A DNA stretch of 64,000 nt from an uncultured Burkholderiales bacterium (GCA_903935585.1 CAIZSE010000160.1:43061-107060); one strand, 5' to 3'. Counted from the first letter of the stretch, positions 1-15,000 are shown. Made by a program: numbers and translations. The notes: a model not told the origin generated them from the letters alone.

Positions 1-3000
1 ACAGCTGGTGCCATGGTGGTGGGCGGTTTCGCCATCGATCAAATCGACTCGGCCCAGTGGTCCATCAACCGCGCCATCACGCTCAGTGCTGCGCTCAGTG
101 GCGTGACCGTTGACTGGTCGGATGCGCGGCGCTTTTTACTGGGCACGGGCCGGCAATTCGTTCTGGACCAAGTTGGCGAGGTGCTGACGCTGCCCGTGCA
201 GGGGCGCATTGCCCTGGGCGACAACAGCCTGTCCGGCCAACTTCTCTTGACTCACGACCGCGCTGACAACAGCTGGAACCTCAGCGTGGCCAACGCACAG
301 TGGCTGCTGGCGGCTGGGCCAGCCTTTGTGCGGCTCAACCAGGTCAGTGGCCAGCTGCGCATTGACGCCGACCGTCGGCGCAGCGGTGAGTTGCTGGGGC
401 AGGTGTCCATTGGCGGCATCGCCGGTCTGAGCCTGACCGCCACAGCCGCGCGCGTGGCTTTCAATGGTGTGGCTGGCACTTACGCTCTCACGCTGACCAA
501 CGCCACCTTGGGCATTGAGGGCTTCGGTCAGATCAGCGGCAACCTGAGCATCAGCCGCCAGACTACGCCAACTGGCGAGCGCCTGCTTATTGCTGGCACC
601 TCCTTGTCGGCCACGGTGGGGGCAGCAGGCGCGCAGCTGCAGGTCAGCAACGCCCGCATGGGCTTGATTTTGAGCACCGATGCTTTGGGGCAGGGCGGCT
701 ACGCCCTGGTGGCTGAAGGCGGTGTTTCCCTCAGCACCACAGGCGATCTGGTCAGTCTCAGCGCCCTGCAGGCCAGGGTGGAAATCAACCGCCTAGGCAG
801 CAGCCTCAACGAGGTCTTGACCCTGGGCGACGGCTCGAGCGTTGCGCTCGTGTTTGACGACGAGCGGCCCAGAAGCGCGGTGTCCATCATGGGTGCCAAC
901 TTGCAGGTGGGCAGCTGGGGCAGCGTCAGTGGTGACCTGCGCATCGTCAGCCAAATGGTCACCATCGGTGCCATCACGCGTCAGCAGCTGGAAATCGGCG
1001 TCGAAAACCTCAGCGCCGCACTGGCCATGGGTGGGCCCAGCGTCGGCCTCAGCGGTGGCCGTGCCGCCTTGCTGCTGTTCAACGAAACCGTCAACAACCA
1101 AAACCTGTTGCGCTATGCGCTGCAGGCCGAGGGCCAGGCGACGCTGGCCGGTGTCAGCGGCCTGAGCCTCAGCGCCCAGCGCATGCAAGTTGCCATCAAC
1201 CGCAGCGGCGCAGCCATCGAGCGCAGCATCGCCACCCCCGCTGGCTGGCTGCAGATGGCGCAGACCGAGGGTGAGACGCGCTTGCGCGGTTATGCCTCGG
1301 TGGGCGTGGGCAGCTGGTTCAGCGCCGAAGGCGAGGTCTTCCTGGAGTCACGGCAGAACCAGAGCGTGACGCTCAGCGATGGCAGCACGGCCAGCGTGAA
1401 CATGTTGCTGTTGGGCGGCAGCGGTCTGTCGGCAACGGTCAGCGCCGGGGCCAGTCTGGCCCTGGGCGATGTCACCCTGGCCATGGCGATGAGCAGCGAG
1501 ACAGGCAGCGCCACCCGGCGCTGGATCACCTCCAGCGCGACCGTGGGTTCGGCCTCCATCGATGCGCTGGCCCAAGTGCAGATCGAGCTGGGCATGCTCG
1601 ACATCAACCGGCAGCTCAACAGCGATGGCTCGCTGTATTTGTTCAACGACGAGAAGGTCATCAACTGGCGGCCCACCGACACCAGTGCCGGTTTGCCGCT
1701 GGTGATCAACGCCACCAACGCGCTGGTCATCGACTCGCAGGTCTCGCGCTTGGCTGCCGCTGTCAAGGGCCGGCTTGACATCGGTGGGGCCAGCATCGAA
1801 GGCACCTTCCACATCACCGAGGCTTCTACAACGGTCAATGGTCAGGTTTTACCCGCCTGGGCCCTGCTGGCCAGCCAGGCCAGCGTGGCACTGCAGGCCA
1901 ATGGGGCCAGCGCACGCATCGAAAACGTCACTGGCCACCTGTTGATCGCGGCCAACGGCGTCAGTGGCACGCTGTCAGGGGACGGCTCGGTCACAGGCAT
2001 CGATGGCGTCAGCGCCAGCGGCAGCCTGGTGGCCAGTTTTTCTGACAATCGCCTGCAACTGGCAGGCAGCCTGGAGATGGCGGTCACCGGTGTCGGGCAG
2101 CTGTCTGGAAATTTCTCGGTCATCAAGGAACCAAGCGTTTTCTCGGTGCCGGAATTTGAGCGCAAGACCGCCACCGTGAGTGTTGGCGGCACCAGTGAAG
2201 AAACCACCGCGGGTGGGCAGATCACCACGGCGCGCCTGCGCCTGTCGCTCTCAGACGCCAGCGGCAAGTTCACCCGTGAAGGGCTTTACAGCTTGGGCTG
2301 GGGTGGCCAAAACCAGAGCTTTGAAACCCTCAGCGGTGTGGGTGCGGCGGCCCGTCCGGTCACTGACGAAGAGCTCGCCAGTCGCATACAGGCTGCACTG
2401 GAGCGCTTGGCCGTGGTCGGTCAGGGCAATGTGCGCGTTAGTGGCACCCGCAGTACCGGCTTCGAGCTGGAATTCATCGGCGTCCTGGCTGGACAGCATG
2501 TCGCCCTGGCCACAGCCGCCGGTGGCGATGGTTTGTGGCTGGCGCAGCCACCCGATCCGGCCGACCGCGACGACTGGGGTGTGATCGAGGAAACCGGGGC
2601 CATGCAGGTCTCGCGCAGTGAGGTGCAGCAACTCACGCTCAACCGGAGCAGCGGCAGCGGGCAGACTTTCACCCTGGCCCTGGGCGGCGTGGTGACTGCG
2701 CCAATCGCATTCAATGCCGCCGGCACGGCCGTGAACGAGCGCCAGTTGCTCACGCTGACTGCGGCCAACCGCGCCGCTGGACAGTTTTGGCTGGTGCTGG
2801 ATGGGCAGGCCAGCAGCAAGGTGCGTTATTCCGCCGACCCGACCTACCACACGGCTCAGCTGCAATCGGCGCTTGAGGGGCTGGTGGGTGCTGGCAATGT
2901 GACGGTCAGCTACAAGCAGGGTTACACCGGCAACAACAGCATCGACTACCTGATTGAGTTTCGCGGCGCGCGCGCTGGCATGGACTTGTCCAGCCTGCAG

Positions 3001-6000
3001 GCCGTCAGCTCGGCGGGCGACATCGTGCTGCAAGTGGGCACGCTGCGCCAGGGCTCTCCAGGGTATTCGGTGGTGCAGCAGGCACGCGCGATAGAGGCGG
3101 CCCTGCAGGCCAGCCTGGGCACTGGCAGCGTGAGCGTGGCCTACGACCCAGCCTCCAGTCTGGGCAGTTCTCGCTTTCAGATCAGCTTTACTGGCGGCTT
3201 GGCCGGCCGCGACCAGAGCACTTTGCTGACCGCGGTGTCTGGTGCCGGCTTGAGCGCCAGCGTCAGTACCATGCGCAACGGGCAGGCCGCCGTTGGCGCG
3301 GTGCAGACGGTGCGTTTGTACGACGAGGCCGTGGTCGGCACCTTTGAGTTGGGCCTTTGGTTCCAGGGCCGCACCTACACCACCGGCGCGCTGCCCTTCA
3401 ATGCATCGGCCTCCCAAGTGCAGGCGGCTTTGTTGTCTGCACAAAGCAGCACCGGGCAGTCGCTGGCGCAGCTGGGCGTGCAGACCACCGTGCAACTGCT
3501 CACCGAGACCCAGGGCAGCAAGGTTTGGCAGGTGGCCTTTGGCGGCAACGCTGAAAGCGTGGACCTGGACCTGCTGCAAGGGCGCATCACCAGCACCGTG
3601 CCGGCACCTGATGCCAGCCTGTCCATTCAGCGGCAGGCCAGCACCAGCAGCGAGACGCAGCGCCTGAGCCTGGGCAGCCCTGGTGGGCGCGTGCGGCTGT
3701 CCCTCGAAGGGGTCAGTGGCAGCACCGATGTGCTCGACTTGGCCACACTCACCCCCGAGTTGCTGCGCAGCGCACTGGCAAGCCTGAGCGGTATTGGCTC
3801 GGTTGACAAGCTGCAAGTCACTGCGGTGGCGGGCAGCAGCGGCGCCTACGACATTCGCTTTGCGGGCAGCCTGGCCGGGCGTGACATGGCCCGGCTGCTG
3901 GTCAGCCCGGTGCAGACGCTTTCGCTGGCCATGGCCGGCGGCCTGCGCCCCAGCCACTTGCAACTGAACCTGGCAGGCTCGGCAGAGAGTACCCCCGAAT
4001 TCAATATGGCGGGGCTGAGCGACGCGCAGTTGGCGCAGTCGTTGCAACTGCTCATTGGCATGCTGCCCGACCTCAATGCAGGCCAGGTGCGGGTGCAGGC
4101 CCGTGCCGATGCGCCGCTCAGCTTTGACATCAGCTTTGTCAACGCCCTGGCGGGTGCCAGCCTGCCGGCCGTGCAGGCGGTGGTATCGCGCAAGGTAGAG
4201 GTCAGCACCGAGCGCTTACTGATCGGTGCCAGCAGCGTGAACGCGCAAGTCGGTGGTGCGGGCGCAGGTGTGACCGTGCAAAACGGTGAGCTGGCCTTGC
4301 TGGTGCAAAAAAGGCCCGATGCCAGCACTGGTTATGCCCTGCAGATGACGGGGCAGGCGGCACTGAGCGGTTTTGGCGGCAGCGTCAGCCTTTCGGCTGG
4401 CGCGCAGTTACGCGTCAATGCCATGGGCGAGGCGGTGTCGGTCACTGTGCCCACTGGCGTAAACAGCAGTGCAGTCCTCACTTTTGCAGACGGCATGGCC
4501 CGGCAGGAACTGCTGATCACCAACGGTCGCATCGACGTGTCAGGCCTTGGCTATGTGCAGGGCGACCTCAAACTCATCACCACGCGCCTGTTGATCAATG
4601 GCGTGATCACCACCGATCTGAGCATCGGCTTTGAAAATGCTGGCGGCACTTTAACGCTGGGTGGCGCGCAAGCGGCCCTGACCGGTGGCCAAGGCGCGCT
4701 GATGCTGCGCCACGAGGTTGACGCGGGTGGTGTGGTCACGCGGCGCATCGCGCTGCAGGCCGACGGCACCGTGGCCTTGCAGGCCAACGGGGTGAGCCTG
4801 AACTCGGCCATGCGCCTGAGCTACAACCGCTGGGGCGATGCGCTGCAGGCCACCGTGGCCACGCCCACAGGGGATTACCAGCTCGGTCTGCTTGTGGGCG
4901 AAACCCGCCTGGTCGGCCAGACCGAGCTCACGCTGGCCAGCACCTTGGTGGTCAGCGGCAATCTTTCCATCGAAAGCCGCCTTGCCCAGACGGTCACGCT
5001 GAGCAACGGCGTCCAGGTTCAGGTCAACCAGCTCATCATCGGAGGCACCCAGGTCTCAGCGGGCGTGCGCTCAGGTTCGGACACAATCGCTGCCCTTGGC
5101 GGCATCGACATTGCCGCAGTGGTCAGCACCGAGGTGGTGGCCAGTGGCGCGCCGCGAGGCTGGATCACCTCAAGCGCCACGCTGGGCTCGGTCAGTGTGG
5201 CCGGGTACAGCCTGCAAGATCTGCAGACGGCACAGCTGAACATCAACCGTGCCTACGATGCGGTCTCCGGTCGCCTGGTCGATGCGGCCAACCACGCCAC
5301 CCAGGCAGCGCAGGCGGTGATCGACTGGTCCACCAGCGCGCAGACCTTGACGCTGTCGGCCAGCCAATCCGTGGTGCTGGCGCAGGCCCTGCCGCGTTTT
5401 GAGATTCCGGTCAGTGGCACCATCGATATCGGCGGTGCCAAGGTCTCGGGCAATTTCAAAATCACGCTTGATCAAAATGGTGGCGATCGCATCTGGACCA
5501 TCGATGCGCAAGGCGCCAGCGTGGGCTACCGCAGCGGCGGTGCTTATGTCGGCATCGAAAATGCTAGCGGCACCCTGGTGTTTGGGCCGGGCAGCACCCG
5601 CAGCGGGAGCTTGAGCGGCACCGCCGTGATCGAGGGCCTGGGGGGCGTGTCGGTGGCGGGCAGTTTCAGCACCAGCTTCTCGGGCACAGGCCTGAACTTC
5701 AGCGGCACGGCGATGACGCTGACGGTCGCCGGTTTCGGTCAGATCAGCGGCAACCTGAGCGTCAGTCGCACCAGCGGCGGGCAGATCCTGTTGGCCGCTA
5801 CTGGGGTGTCGGCCAGCATAGGGGCTGGCGGCACCGGCATCAGCGTGAGCAACGCCAGCCTGGGGCTTTACATCGCCGGGCTGGCCGAAAATTCGGCTGG
5901 TTACGCGCTGGTGGCCAACGGCAGCGCCAGTCTCGACGGCTTTGCCGGCGTGTCAATGGCGGCCAATGCCCAGGTGCGCATCAACACCCTGGGCCAGACC

Positions 6001-9000
6001 CTGAACACCAACATCGGCGGCGTGGACCTGGTCTTTGCCGAGCGCAGCCGCGTGCAAGAGGTGGCCATTTCCAGTGGCAGCCTCACCGTGGTCGGGTTGG
6101 GCACCCTCAGCGGTGCCCTGGCCATCACCTCGACCACCTGGGTCAACGGCAGCAACCAGACGGTGCAGGATGTGCGCATCGGCCTGAGCGGGGTGTCGGG
6201 CACTTTGACGCTGGGCGCACTATCTGCCACCCTGTCCAGCGGTGCAGGTGCGCTGCTGCTCAAGAAGGTGGGCTCAGCCAACAGCACCCATGCCGTGCAG
6301 ATCGAGGGTGATGTGGTGCTGGCTGGTGCCGGCGTCAACCTCAGCGCCAACCGCATGCGCGTGGCCTACAACCGCCTGGGCAGTGCTGTCGATGGCTTGG
6401 AGGTGAGCACCGGCAGTGGCCATTACACCGTCAATTTGCTCAACAACGAAACCCGGGTCAGCGGCCAGGCCAGTGCCACGGTGGCCGGACTGAGTCTCTC
6501 AGGTGAGGTGTTCCTGGAAGTGCAGACCGGCATCACCCAGACCCTGGCAGATGGCGTCACCGTGACCCTTGATCAGACCCTTCTCGGCGGCACCGGCTTG
6601 TCGCTCAGTTATGCCAGCGGGGGCAGCACGCTGGCGCAGTTTGGCGGCGTAGACCTGGCCCTGGTCTTCTCCCAAAACACCGCCGATGCCAGCCAGCGCT
6701 GGCTGACCGCCCTGGGCAACCTGGGTTCGATCGAGGTCATGGGTCAGTCGCTGGCCGACCTGAGCAGCGCGCAGCTGCGCCTGAATCAGGCCATCGACGC
6801 TGCGGGAAACCTGATCGAGGACAACTCGCGCGCTGTGCTCAACTGGGCCGGCAGTCAAGCCCGCACGATCGCGCTGTCGGCCGTCGACAGTGGCAAGCAA
6901 GCGCTGATTAACATGGCCGATCGGCGCTGGGAAATTCCAGTCGACGGCGCACTCGACTTTGGTGCAGCGCGCCTGGCTGGCCAGTTCAACATCGTGCTCG
7001 ACAAGGATTTGATAACGGGCAATCGCATCTGGGACATCCAGGCCACTGGTGTGGCGGTGACTGTCAGTGCTGCAGACGTCAGCGTGGCCCTGACCCAGGG
7101 CGCGGGCAGTCTCTACCTCAATGGCAACCAGCGCAGTGGCTCGATCAGTGGCCTGGCCAGCATCAGTGGGCTGGCCGGCCTGAGTCTGGAGGGGGCGCTC
7201 AGCGCCAACTTCGACGCCAATGGACTGTTCCTGTCGGGCAACAACGTGGCGGTGACGGTTGAGGGCTTTGGCCGCATGGCGGGCGATTTTGCCGTCAGTA
7301 AGAACGGCAGTGGTGCAACCAGCACTTTGACGGTGGGCCTGAACAACATCAGTGCTGACTTTGGGGGCGTCTCAATCAACGATGGCCAACTCGGTCTGTA
7401 TGCAGGCCGCAACGCTTTGGGCGAAGCCGGGTACGCCCTGGTCGCCCAGGGCATTGCCAGCGTGAGTGGCCTGAGTGGCCTGAGCCTGAATGCCAACGCC
7501 GCGGTGCGCATCAACACACTGGGCGAGGCGCTGTCCCGCACCATCACGGTGGGCTCGGGCAGCGTGGCCGTGGAATTTGCCAACGGTTTGGCGGTGCAGG
7601 AACTGCTGATCCGCGAAGGCACCCTCACCATCGACGGCTTGGGCTCACTCTCCGGCGATCTGGGCATTCGGGCGCAGACCGAGCGCAGCGGCACCACCAC
7701 CACCAGCACGCTGCGCATCGGCTTGTCGGGTTTGAGCGGCAGCCTGACCCCTGGCGGCGTGGGTGCCACGCTCACGGGCGGCAACGGCGCGCTGCTGATC
7801 GAAAAAGTCAGCACCTCGACTGTCACCACCTCACGCTATGCGGTGCAGGTCGGCGGCAGCCTGGCGCTCAGCGGTATTGACGGGGTCACGCTGCAGGCGC
7901 AGGCGCTCAGCGTGGCTTACAACCGGCTGGGTCGGGCGGTGGACAACGAGGTGATCGCCACCGGGTCGGGCGACTACCTGATGAATTTGCTGGACAACGA
8001 GACGCGCATCCGCGGCCAAATGGACGTGTCGGTGGCCGGCGTACTGAGCATCTCGGGTGACATGTTCATCGAAAGCCGCACCGCCGCCAACGCCGCCAAT
8101 GTGGGCCTGAGCGACGGCAGCAGCGTGTCGGTTGACCAGCTCATCTTTGGTGGCGCCGGCATTCAGGCGGCGCTGGGCAACAGCAGTGTCGGTGCCAGCC
8201 TGCGTGACGTGGACGTTGCCGTGGTGCTGAGCACCGAGCGCGGCAGCGGCTCGCCCCGGCGCTGGCTCAGTGCGCAGGCGCTGGTGGGCGGTGCCACCGT
8301 GCAAGGCTATGCGCTGGCGGATCTGCGCTCGGTGCAGTTGCTGGTCAACAGTGAACTGCTCGCGGGTGCGTTGGTGCTCGACGGCACGCGGGCCGTGATC
8401 GACTGGAACGGGCCGGCCAACAGCAGCCAGACCCTGGTGGCGATCTCGTCCAACCAGAATCTGGCCTTCGCGCAGGGGCAGCGGGTCTTTGCCATGGATG
8501 TCGATGCTCGCATGGCCCTGGGGCCTGCCAGCCTGTCGGGCCGCTTCAATATCGCCCTGGACAGTTCAGCCTTGGGCGACAAGGCCTGGCGCATCGATGC
8601 CAGCGGGGTGGACGTGGCCCTTCAGGCCAATGGCGCCAGCGTTGGCCTGCGCAATGGCACTGGGCAACTGTGGCTGGGCAAGGACGCTGACAGCGGACTG
8701 TACGGTGCCAGCCAACGCAGTGGCAGCATCAGCGGCACAGCTTCGGTCACTGGCGTCAGCGACCTGAGCCTGACCGGCACCTTTGCAGCGCGCTTTGACA
8801 GTCAGGGCAACCTGGGGCTGGCCGGTGCCGTCGAGATGGACATGGCCGGCTTCGCCAAGGCCAGTGGGCAGTTTGCGGTCAGCCAGAACGCCTTGCTAAC
8901 GGCCACACCTCAAACCCAAAATGCGAGCCAGAGCGCCGGGGCCAGCCTGAGCGTGAGCGAGACCCAGCGGGGTGGCCAACAAAGTGCCAGCACATTCAGC

Positions 9001-12000
9001 CTGAAGGTGGCTGAGGGCAGCGACAGCAGCTTGCGTGTGCGTGAAGGCCTTTATGGCTTTGGCTGGAATGGGGCCAGCGTCCAGGTGCGGCTGCTGGCCA
9101 GCGATGCAGACGCCGTCTGGGCCAGCAAGCTCCAGTCGGCCATGGTTGCGCTGTTTGGCAGCGGCAACGCCACGGTCTCTGGCAGTGTGTCCAGCGGCTT
9201 TGCCATCACCCTGGCCGGTACCCGCCTGGGTGAGGCAGTCACCGGCCTGAGCCTGGTGCCGCCGGCAGACCCCGGTCTGCGTGATGACTGGGGCAGCAAT
9301 TACCTGGTCGCACAGGCCACGGCCACCACCGGTGCGGTGCACGCGCTCGACTTGATGCCAGCGGGTACGGCAGGCGCCATTCGTTTGGGCTTTGACTTCC
9401 AGGCGGTGAGCAACACAGTCATGCGCCTGACCGGTTACGACAGTGCCAGCGGGCGTTTCCGCGAAGGCCACTACCAACTCAGTTTTGGCGAGCGCACCGC
9501 CAGCGTGAGCAGCCTGAGCGCCAGCGGCACCGCGTTGAGCGATATCGAATTCGTCAGCCGCTTGCGTGTCGGACTCGATAGCCTTTTTGGCACCGGTGCG
9601 GTGCAGGTCAGCGGCACCCGCATTGCGGGCTTTGCCATTGAATTCATCGGTCCGTGGTCCGGCCAAGCCATTGCGGTGGACAGCGTCGCCGGAGGCAGCG
9701 GTCTGTTCATGCGGGCACCGCTTGATCTGGCCGCTGGCCTGTCTGCGCTGGACCAGAGCCAGGTCATCAGCCAGGCGGTTTCTGCCAGCGTGCCCACCGC
9801 TTACACCTTCAATGTGCAAGTGCCTGCGGGGGGGGCCACGGTCAACGCCGACAGCTTCGCGCTGCAGTTCGAGGGCAACCCGCGCAGCGCCAACATTAAA
9901 TTTGTCAATCTACAGGACTCGCAGGGCCGGCACATCATTGACGCGCTGATGGTGCTCACCGGCAGCCGCGCCGCTTACACCACCAAGTTGCTGGTGGCTT
10001 CGGCCGATGGCCAGCCGCAGAAGGTCTACCAGTCGGCCGACCTCACCGTGCGCCAGCTGAGCTCACCCGGCAACAGCCAGCTCTACGAGATCAGCTTTAC
10101 GGGTGCGCTGACGGGCAAGGTGCTGGGCTGGGGTGCCCTGTCGGCGAGCAACACCGGTGCGACTGCGGGCGTGCAGTATCTGCTGGCCGGCAAGTCCGGC
10201 AGCACCGCCACGGCCGCAGGCGCGGTACACGCGCTCGATCGCTTCGATCCGGCGCTGCGCGGCAGCTTCACGCTTGGCCTGACGGTGGCTGGCGTCAGCT
10301 ACACCACCAGCCAGATCGACTTGCAGGCCAGCGCAGCGGCTCTGGAGGCAGCGCTGCTGATGGCCCGCTCTTCGGGCAATGTCAGCTTGGCCAGCACGGG
10401 CGTGAACGTCACCGGCACCCTCAACAGCCAGGGCCAGTGGCAAATCAGCTTTGGTGGCGCGGCAGTGGGCCAGCGTATTGCGCCGCTGACGCGCACTGTC
10501 TTGGCGCAGGCGGCACCATCAGCCACGCTTGCGGTGCAAAGCAGTGGCCTGAGCACGGCAGCAGGTCACTACAGCACCGCCGCCATCGACTTTGCGCAGT
10601 TCAACAACACCAGCACCGGCGGCACAGTCTTGCGCGATGCCCTGCTGGCAGCGCGTACGGCAGACGGCCGGGTGTTTTCCAATGCGGGTGTGACTGTCAG
10701 CACCTCGTATGACAGCGCCGCCCGCCAGTGGCGAGTCAGTTTGGGCGGGGCCGCTGTGGCGCAGCGCTTCGAGCCACTGCAAGGGGAGGTTGTCCCCTTG
10801 GTGGCGGCGCAGGCTTCTTTGGCTCAAGGCGTCACCGGCAGCACCAGCAACGAGGTGCAGCACTTGAGCCTCAACCAGGCCGGTGCCTTCCAGCTCGGTT
10901 TCAACGGTCGCTACACCGCTGTGCTGCAGACTGCGGGCCTGAGTGCAGCCGCCCTGCAGGCTGCCCTGGAATCACTGTCGGGCGTGGGGGCGGGCCAAGT
11001 GCGTGTGAGCGCCGCAGGCGAGGGCCAATGGGACATCGCTTTCCAGGGGGCACTGGCCGGGCGCAATGTGGCTGCGCTTCAGGTGCAGGCCGTGCGCACC
11101 CTCGATCTGGGGTTGGGCGATAGTCAGTGGGCAGATGCGTTGCGGCTGCGCCTGGTCGGTCAAACCGACTGGGCGCGCAGCATCGAGCGCGTCAGCGGCA
11201 CCACCGATGCAGCCTGGCGCAGCCTGTTGCTCAGCGAGCTGCAGACGGCCTTGCAGAGCCTACCCGGCGTGGGCCGTGGCAATTTGCTGTTGCAGGCGGT
11301 TGATGGTTCGTCGGGCCGGTTTTATTTGGTGGCCAGCGCTGGACTGCAAGGCAAGAGCCTGCCCGCCATCGAGGTGCAACTGTTCCGCCCCGTCAGCGAG
11401 CCTGACAACTACCTGCATGTGGGTGTTTCGGGTGCCACCGTGTCGGTGGGCACCGCCAGCGCGGGCCTGCAGATCCAGCAGGCCGAGCTGGGGCTGGTGA
11501 TTTCCCGTAGCACGCCTGCGCAGATCGGCGTGACGGCACCTGCGCCGGGTTACGCCCTGTATGCCGCTGGCCAGGCCAGCCTCAATGGTTTTGCTGGCCA
11601 GGTCAGCCTGCAGGCCGATGCAGTGATTCAGATCAACACGCTGGGGCGCGCGGTCGACCAGAGCGTCAAGACCGGTCTGACCAGCCTCAACCGCAACGTC
11701 ACTTTCAGTGATGGCCTTGTGCGCAAGGAAATCACCATCTTGCAAGGCACGGTCGCGGTGGCCGGTGTGGCCCAGGTTTCAGGTCAGCTCAAGCTGGTCT
11801 CGACCACCCAGACCGTCAGTGGACAAGTGGTTACCGATATCCGCATCGGTGTGGACCAGGCCAGTGGCTCGCTCAGCGCCGGTTCGGCCAGCTTGACACT
11901 GAGCGATGGCACTGGCGCGGTGGTGCTGCGCCACACCAGCAGTGGTGGCACTGTCAGCACACAATACGCGCTGGTGGCCGAAGGTGCGGTGGCCGTGACC

Positions 12001-15000
12001 GGTGTGCCGGGCCTTCAGGTGCAGGCTGACAGTTTGCGCATTGCGGTCAACCGCTGGGGCGCTGACCTCAGTCAGGATGTGGCCACAGCCCGCGGCAGCT
12101 ACCGCATGGAGCTCAAGGACAACGAGACCCGTGCACGCGGACAGATGACCATCGATGTGGCCGGGGCGCTCAAGGCCAGTGGAGAGTTGTTCATCGAGTC
12201 GCGCACCAACCAGAGCGTGCGGCTGAGTGACGCCTCGAACGTCACCGTCAACCAGCTGATCCTCGGCGGTGCGGGCCTGTCGGCACAACTGGGCAACGAC
12301 ACCATCGGTGCCCGCATGCAAGACGCCGCGCTGGCGGTGGTCATTTCGACCGAAGTGGTGAGCGGCGCTCAAACTGCGCGCCGCTGGCTCACCAGCAAGG
12401 CCCAACTGGCCTCGGCCGAACTGGCCGCAGGCGTCACCGCCACCATCACCCAGGGCTCGCTGGACATCAACCGCCAGTTCGCCAGCAGTGGCGGCCTGCT
12501 CGCCCCGGGTGGCGTGGTGATCGACTGGAACGGTGCCGACGACCAGCAGAGCATGGCACTGACCCTGGCACCTGGCCGCAGCGTGCAGCTGGCCGACGGC
12601 CAGCAAGTCTTCCAGTTGGCGCTCACCGGCGAGCTGCTGTTCGGCCCAGCCAGGCTTGGGGGCAGCTTCACGCTTGGCCTGCAGGAAGGCAGTGCCGGCG
12701 CGCAAAGCTGGACGGTCGATGCGCGCAATGCCTATGCCTCCATGACGGCCAGCGGTGCCACGGTGGCTTTGAGTAACGGCAGCGGCCGCATCCTGATCGG
12801 CCCCAACGGCGAAAAGTCGGGCAGCGTCTTGGGCGTGGCCTCGGTGACGGGGGTCGATGGCTTGGGCCTGAAGGGGACGCTCGCCACCCGCTTTGACGCG
12901 GCCGGCAACTTCCAGTTGGCCGGTGCGCTTGAGCTGGACATTTCGGGCTTTGCCAGCCTCAGTGGCGAGTTCGCGGTCACCAAGCAATCCCCGGCCCGCA
13001 TCGAAGTTGAGCCAGCCATCAGCCGGGGTCAGACCGAGGCGGCCGGTAGCGTCAGCGAGCTGGCCATCGGCGGGGTCATGTCGGCCACCCAGTTCCGGCT
13101 GAGCGCGGCGGGTACGGGCATCGACGGCCGCCCCATCTTCCGCGAAGGCCTTTATGTGTTTACTTTTGGCGGTGCCAGCCAAACCGTCAACTCGCTCGAT
13201 GGCTCGGGTCAGGCGCTCGAAGATGCGGCCTTTGCCAGTGTGCTTGGCAGCGGGCTCAACCAGTTGCTGGGTGCCAATGCCGTGACGGTCAGTGGCAGCC
13301 GATCCACTGGGTTCGTGGTCGCGCTGACGGGGAATGGTTACAACGGGCGTCTGGTGACGGGCCTGGGCATGACTGCGCCGGCAGACCCCTCTTACAAAGA
13401 TGACTGGGGCAGTGTCAGCGTGACCGCCTCGGCCACGGCCGCCAGCGCCTCGCGCCACCACCTGCTGCTGGTGCCGCAAGGCAGCAACATCAGCGGTGCC
13501 AAATTCGCCCTGACCCTGAACCAGCCTGGCGGCAGTCGCAGCACAGCCGATATCCGGTACATCGCCGACAAGAACCGCCAGGCGGTGGCCATTCAGGAAG
13601 CGCTGGAGGCGCTGGTCGGTCGCGGCAAGGTGTCGGTGCAGTTTGACAGCAACAGTGCGGGCGTCAGCTCGCAGGCCTATTTCTTCAATTTTGCGCAAGG
13701 CATCACAGTCAACACGCTGACGGCGCAGGCCTTCACCACAGACACCTCGGGGGCGCTGATACCCAATGTGATCCGGGTGAGTGCCCAGACCACGGCCTTG
13801 GCTGCAGGCACTGCGGCCACTGGCACCGTGCAGGCCATTGACCTGCACGACGAATCCCTGCGCGGCAGTTTCACCCTGTCATTCACTGACAACAGCATCA
13901 CCTACAGCACCGCCAACATCGCCTTCAACGCCTCGGCAGCGCAGTTGCGCGCCGCCTTGTTGGCCGCTGTCGGCAATCAGGCCAGCTTTGCTTCGCGCGG
14001 CGGTGATGTGCAAGTCGCCTTTGTCGGCAGCCTGGGCAACCAGCAGTGGCAGGTGGGCTTTACGGGCAGTGCCCTGGGTCGGCAGATTGGGGTCATGAGC
14101 GGTGAAATCACCCAAATCGAGCGGGCACCGGCAGCGCAAATGGCGCGCATCGCCGATGGGGCCACCCGCTCGGAGACCCAGCGAATCACGGCACCTGCAG
14201 GTTCGGGCGTGTTTGCCCTGGCTTATGGTGGCCAGAGCACGGCACCGCTGGCCGCCAGTGTCTCGGCCCTGGCATTGCAGTCGGCGCTGGAGGCCCTCGC
14301 TGGCATTGGTCAGGGCAATGTGCAGGTGACCGACCGTGCAGGCGGCTGGGATGTGGCCTTTGTGGCCGCCCTGGCTGGGCGCGACATGGCGCTTTTGCGC
14401 TTTAGCGAGCTGCAGACGCTGGACTTGCGCCTGGGCGACGGGTTGGCCGATGGGGTGGGCCTGCGCCTGAGTGGGCAAAACAGCTGGGCCCAACAACTCG
14501 ATCTGCGCGGCAAGCTGCCCGGTGAAATCCGTATCCTCCTGCAGGCTGGCCTGGCCAGCATGCCGCAGATTGGGGCCAACAACATCACGGCTCATGCCAG
14601 CGCGCAGGCAGGGGTGTTCCATCTGGTGGCCTCGGGCAGCCTGGCGGGTGGGGCGCTGCCAGGCGTGGTCGCGGGCCTCACGCGCCATGTCGAGCCGGCA
14701 CCGGACTACCTGCTCATTGGCGCGGCCAATGTCAACGGCACCATCGGCGGGCCCAGTGCGGGTGCCCGCTTGAGCAATGGCCAGTTGGCCATGGCCATTT
14801 CGCGCGCGGCCGGGCAAAGCGCTGGTTATGCGCTGCAGGCCTCGGGCAGCGTCAGCTTGCAGGGTTTTGGCAACGCGGTCACGCTCAATGCCACCGGGTC
14901 GGTGGCCGTCAATACCCTCGGCCGTGCGGTCGACCTTCAGGTGCCTACCGGGCTGAGCACGCCCGCAGCCTCTTTGGTCTTTGCCGAGCCGACCCGTATC

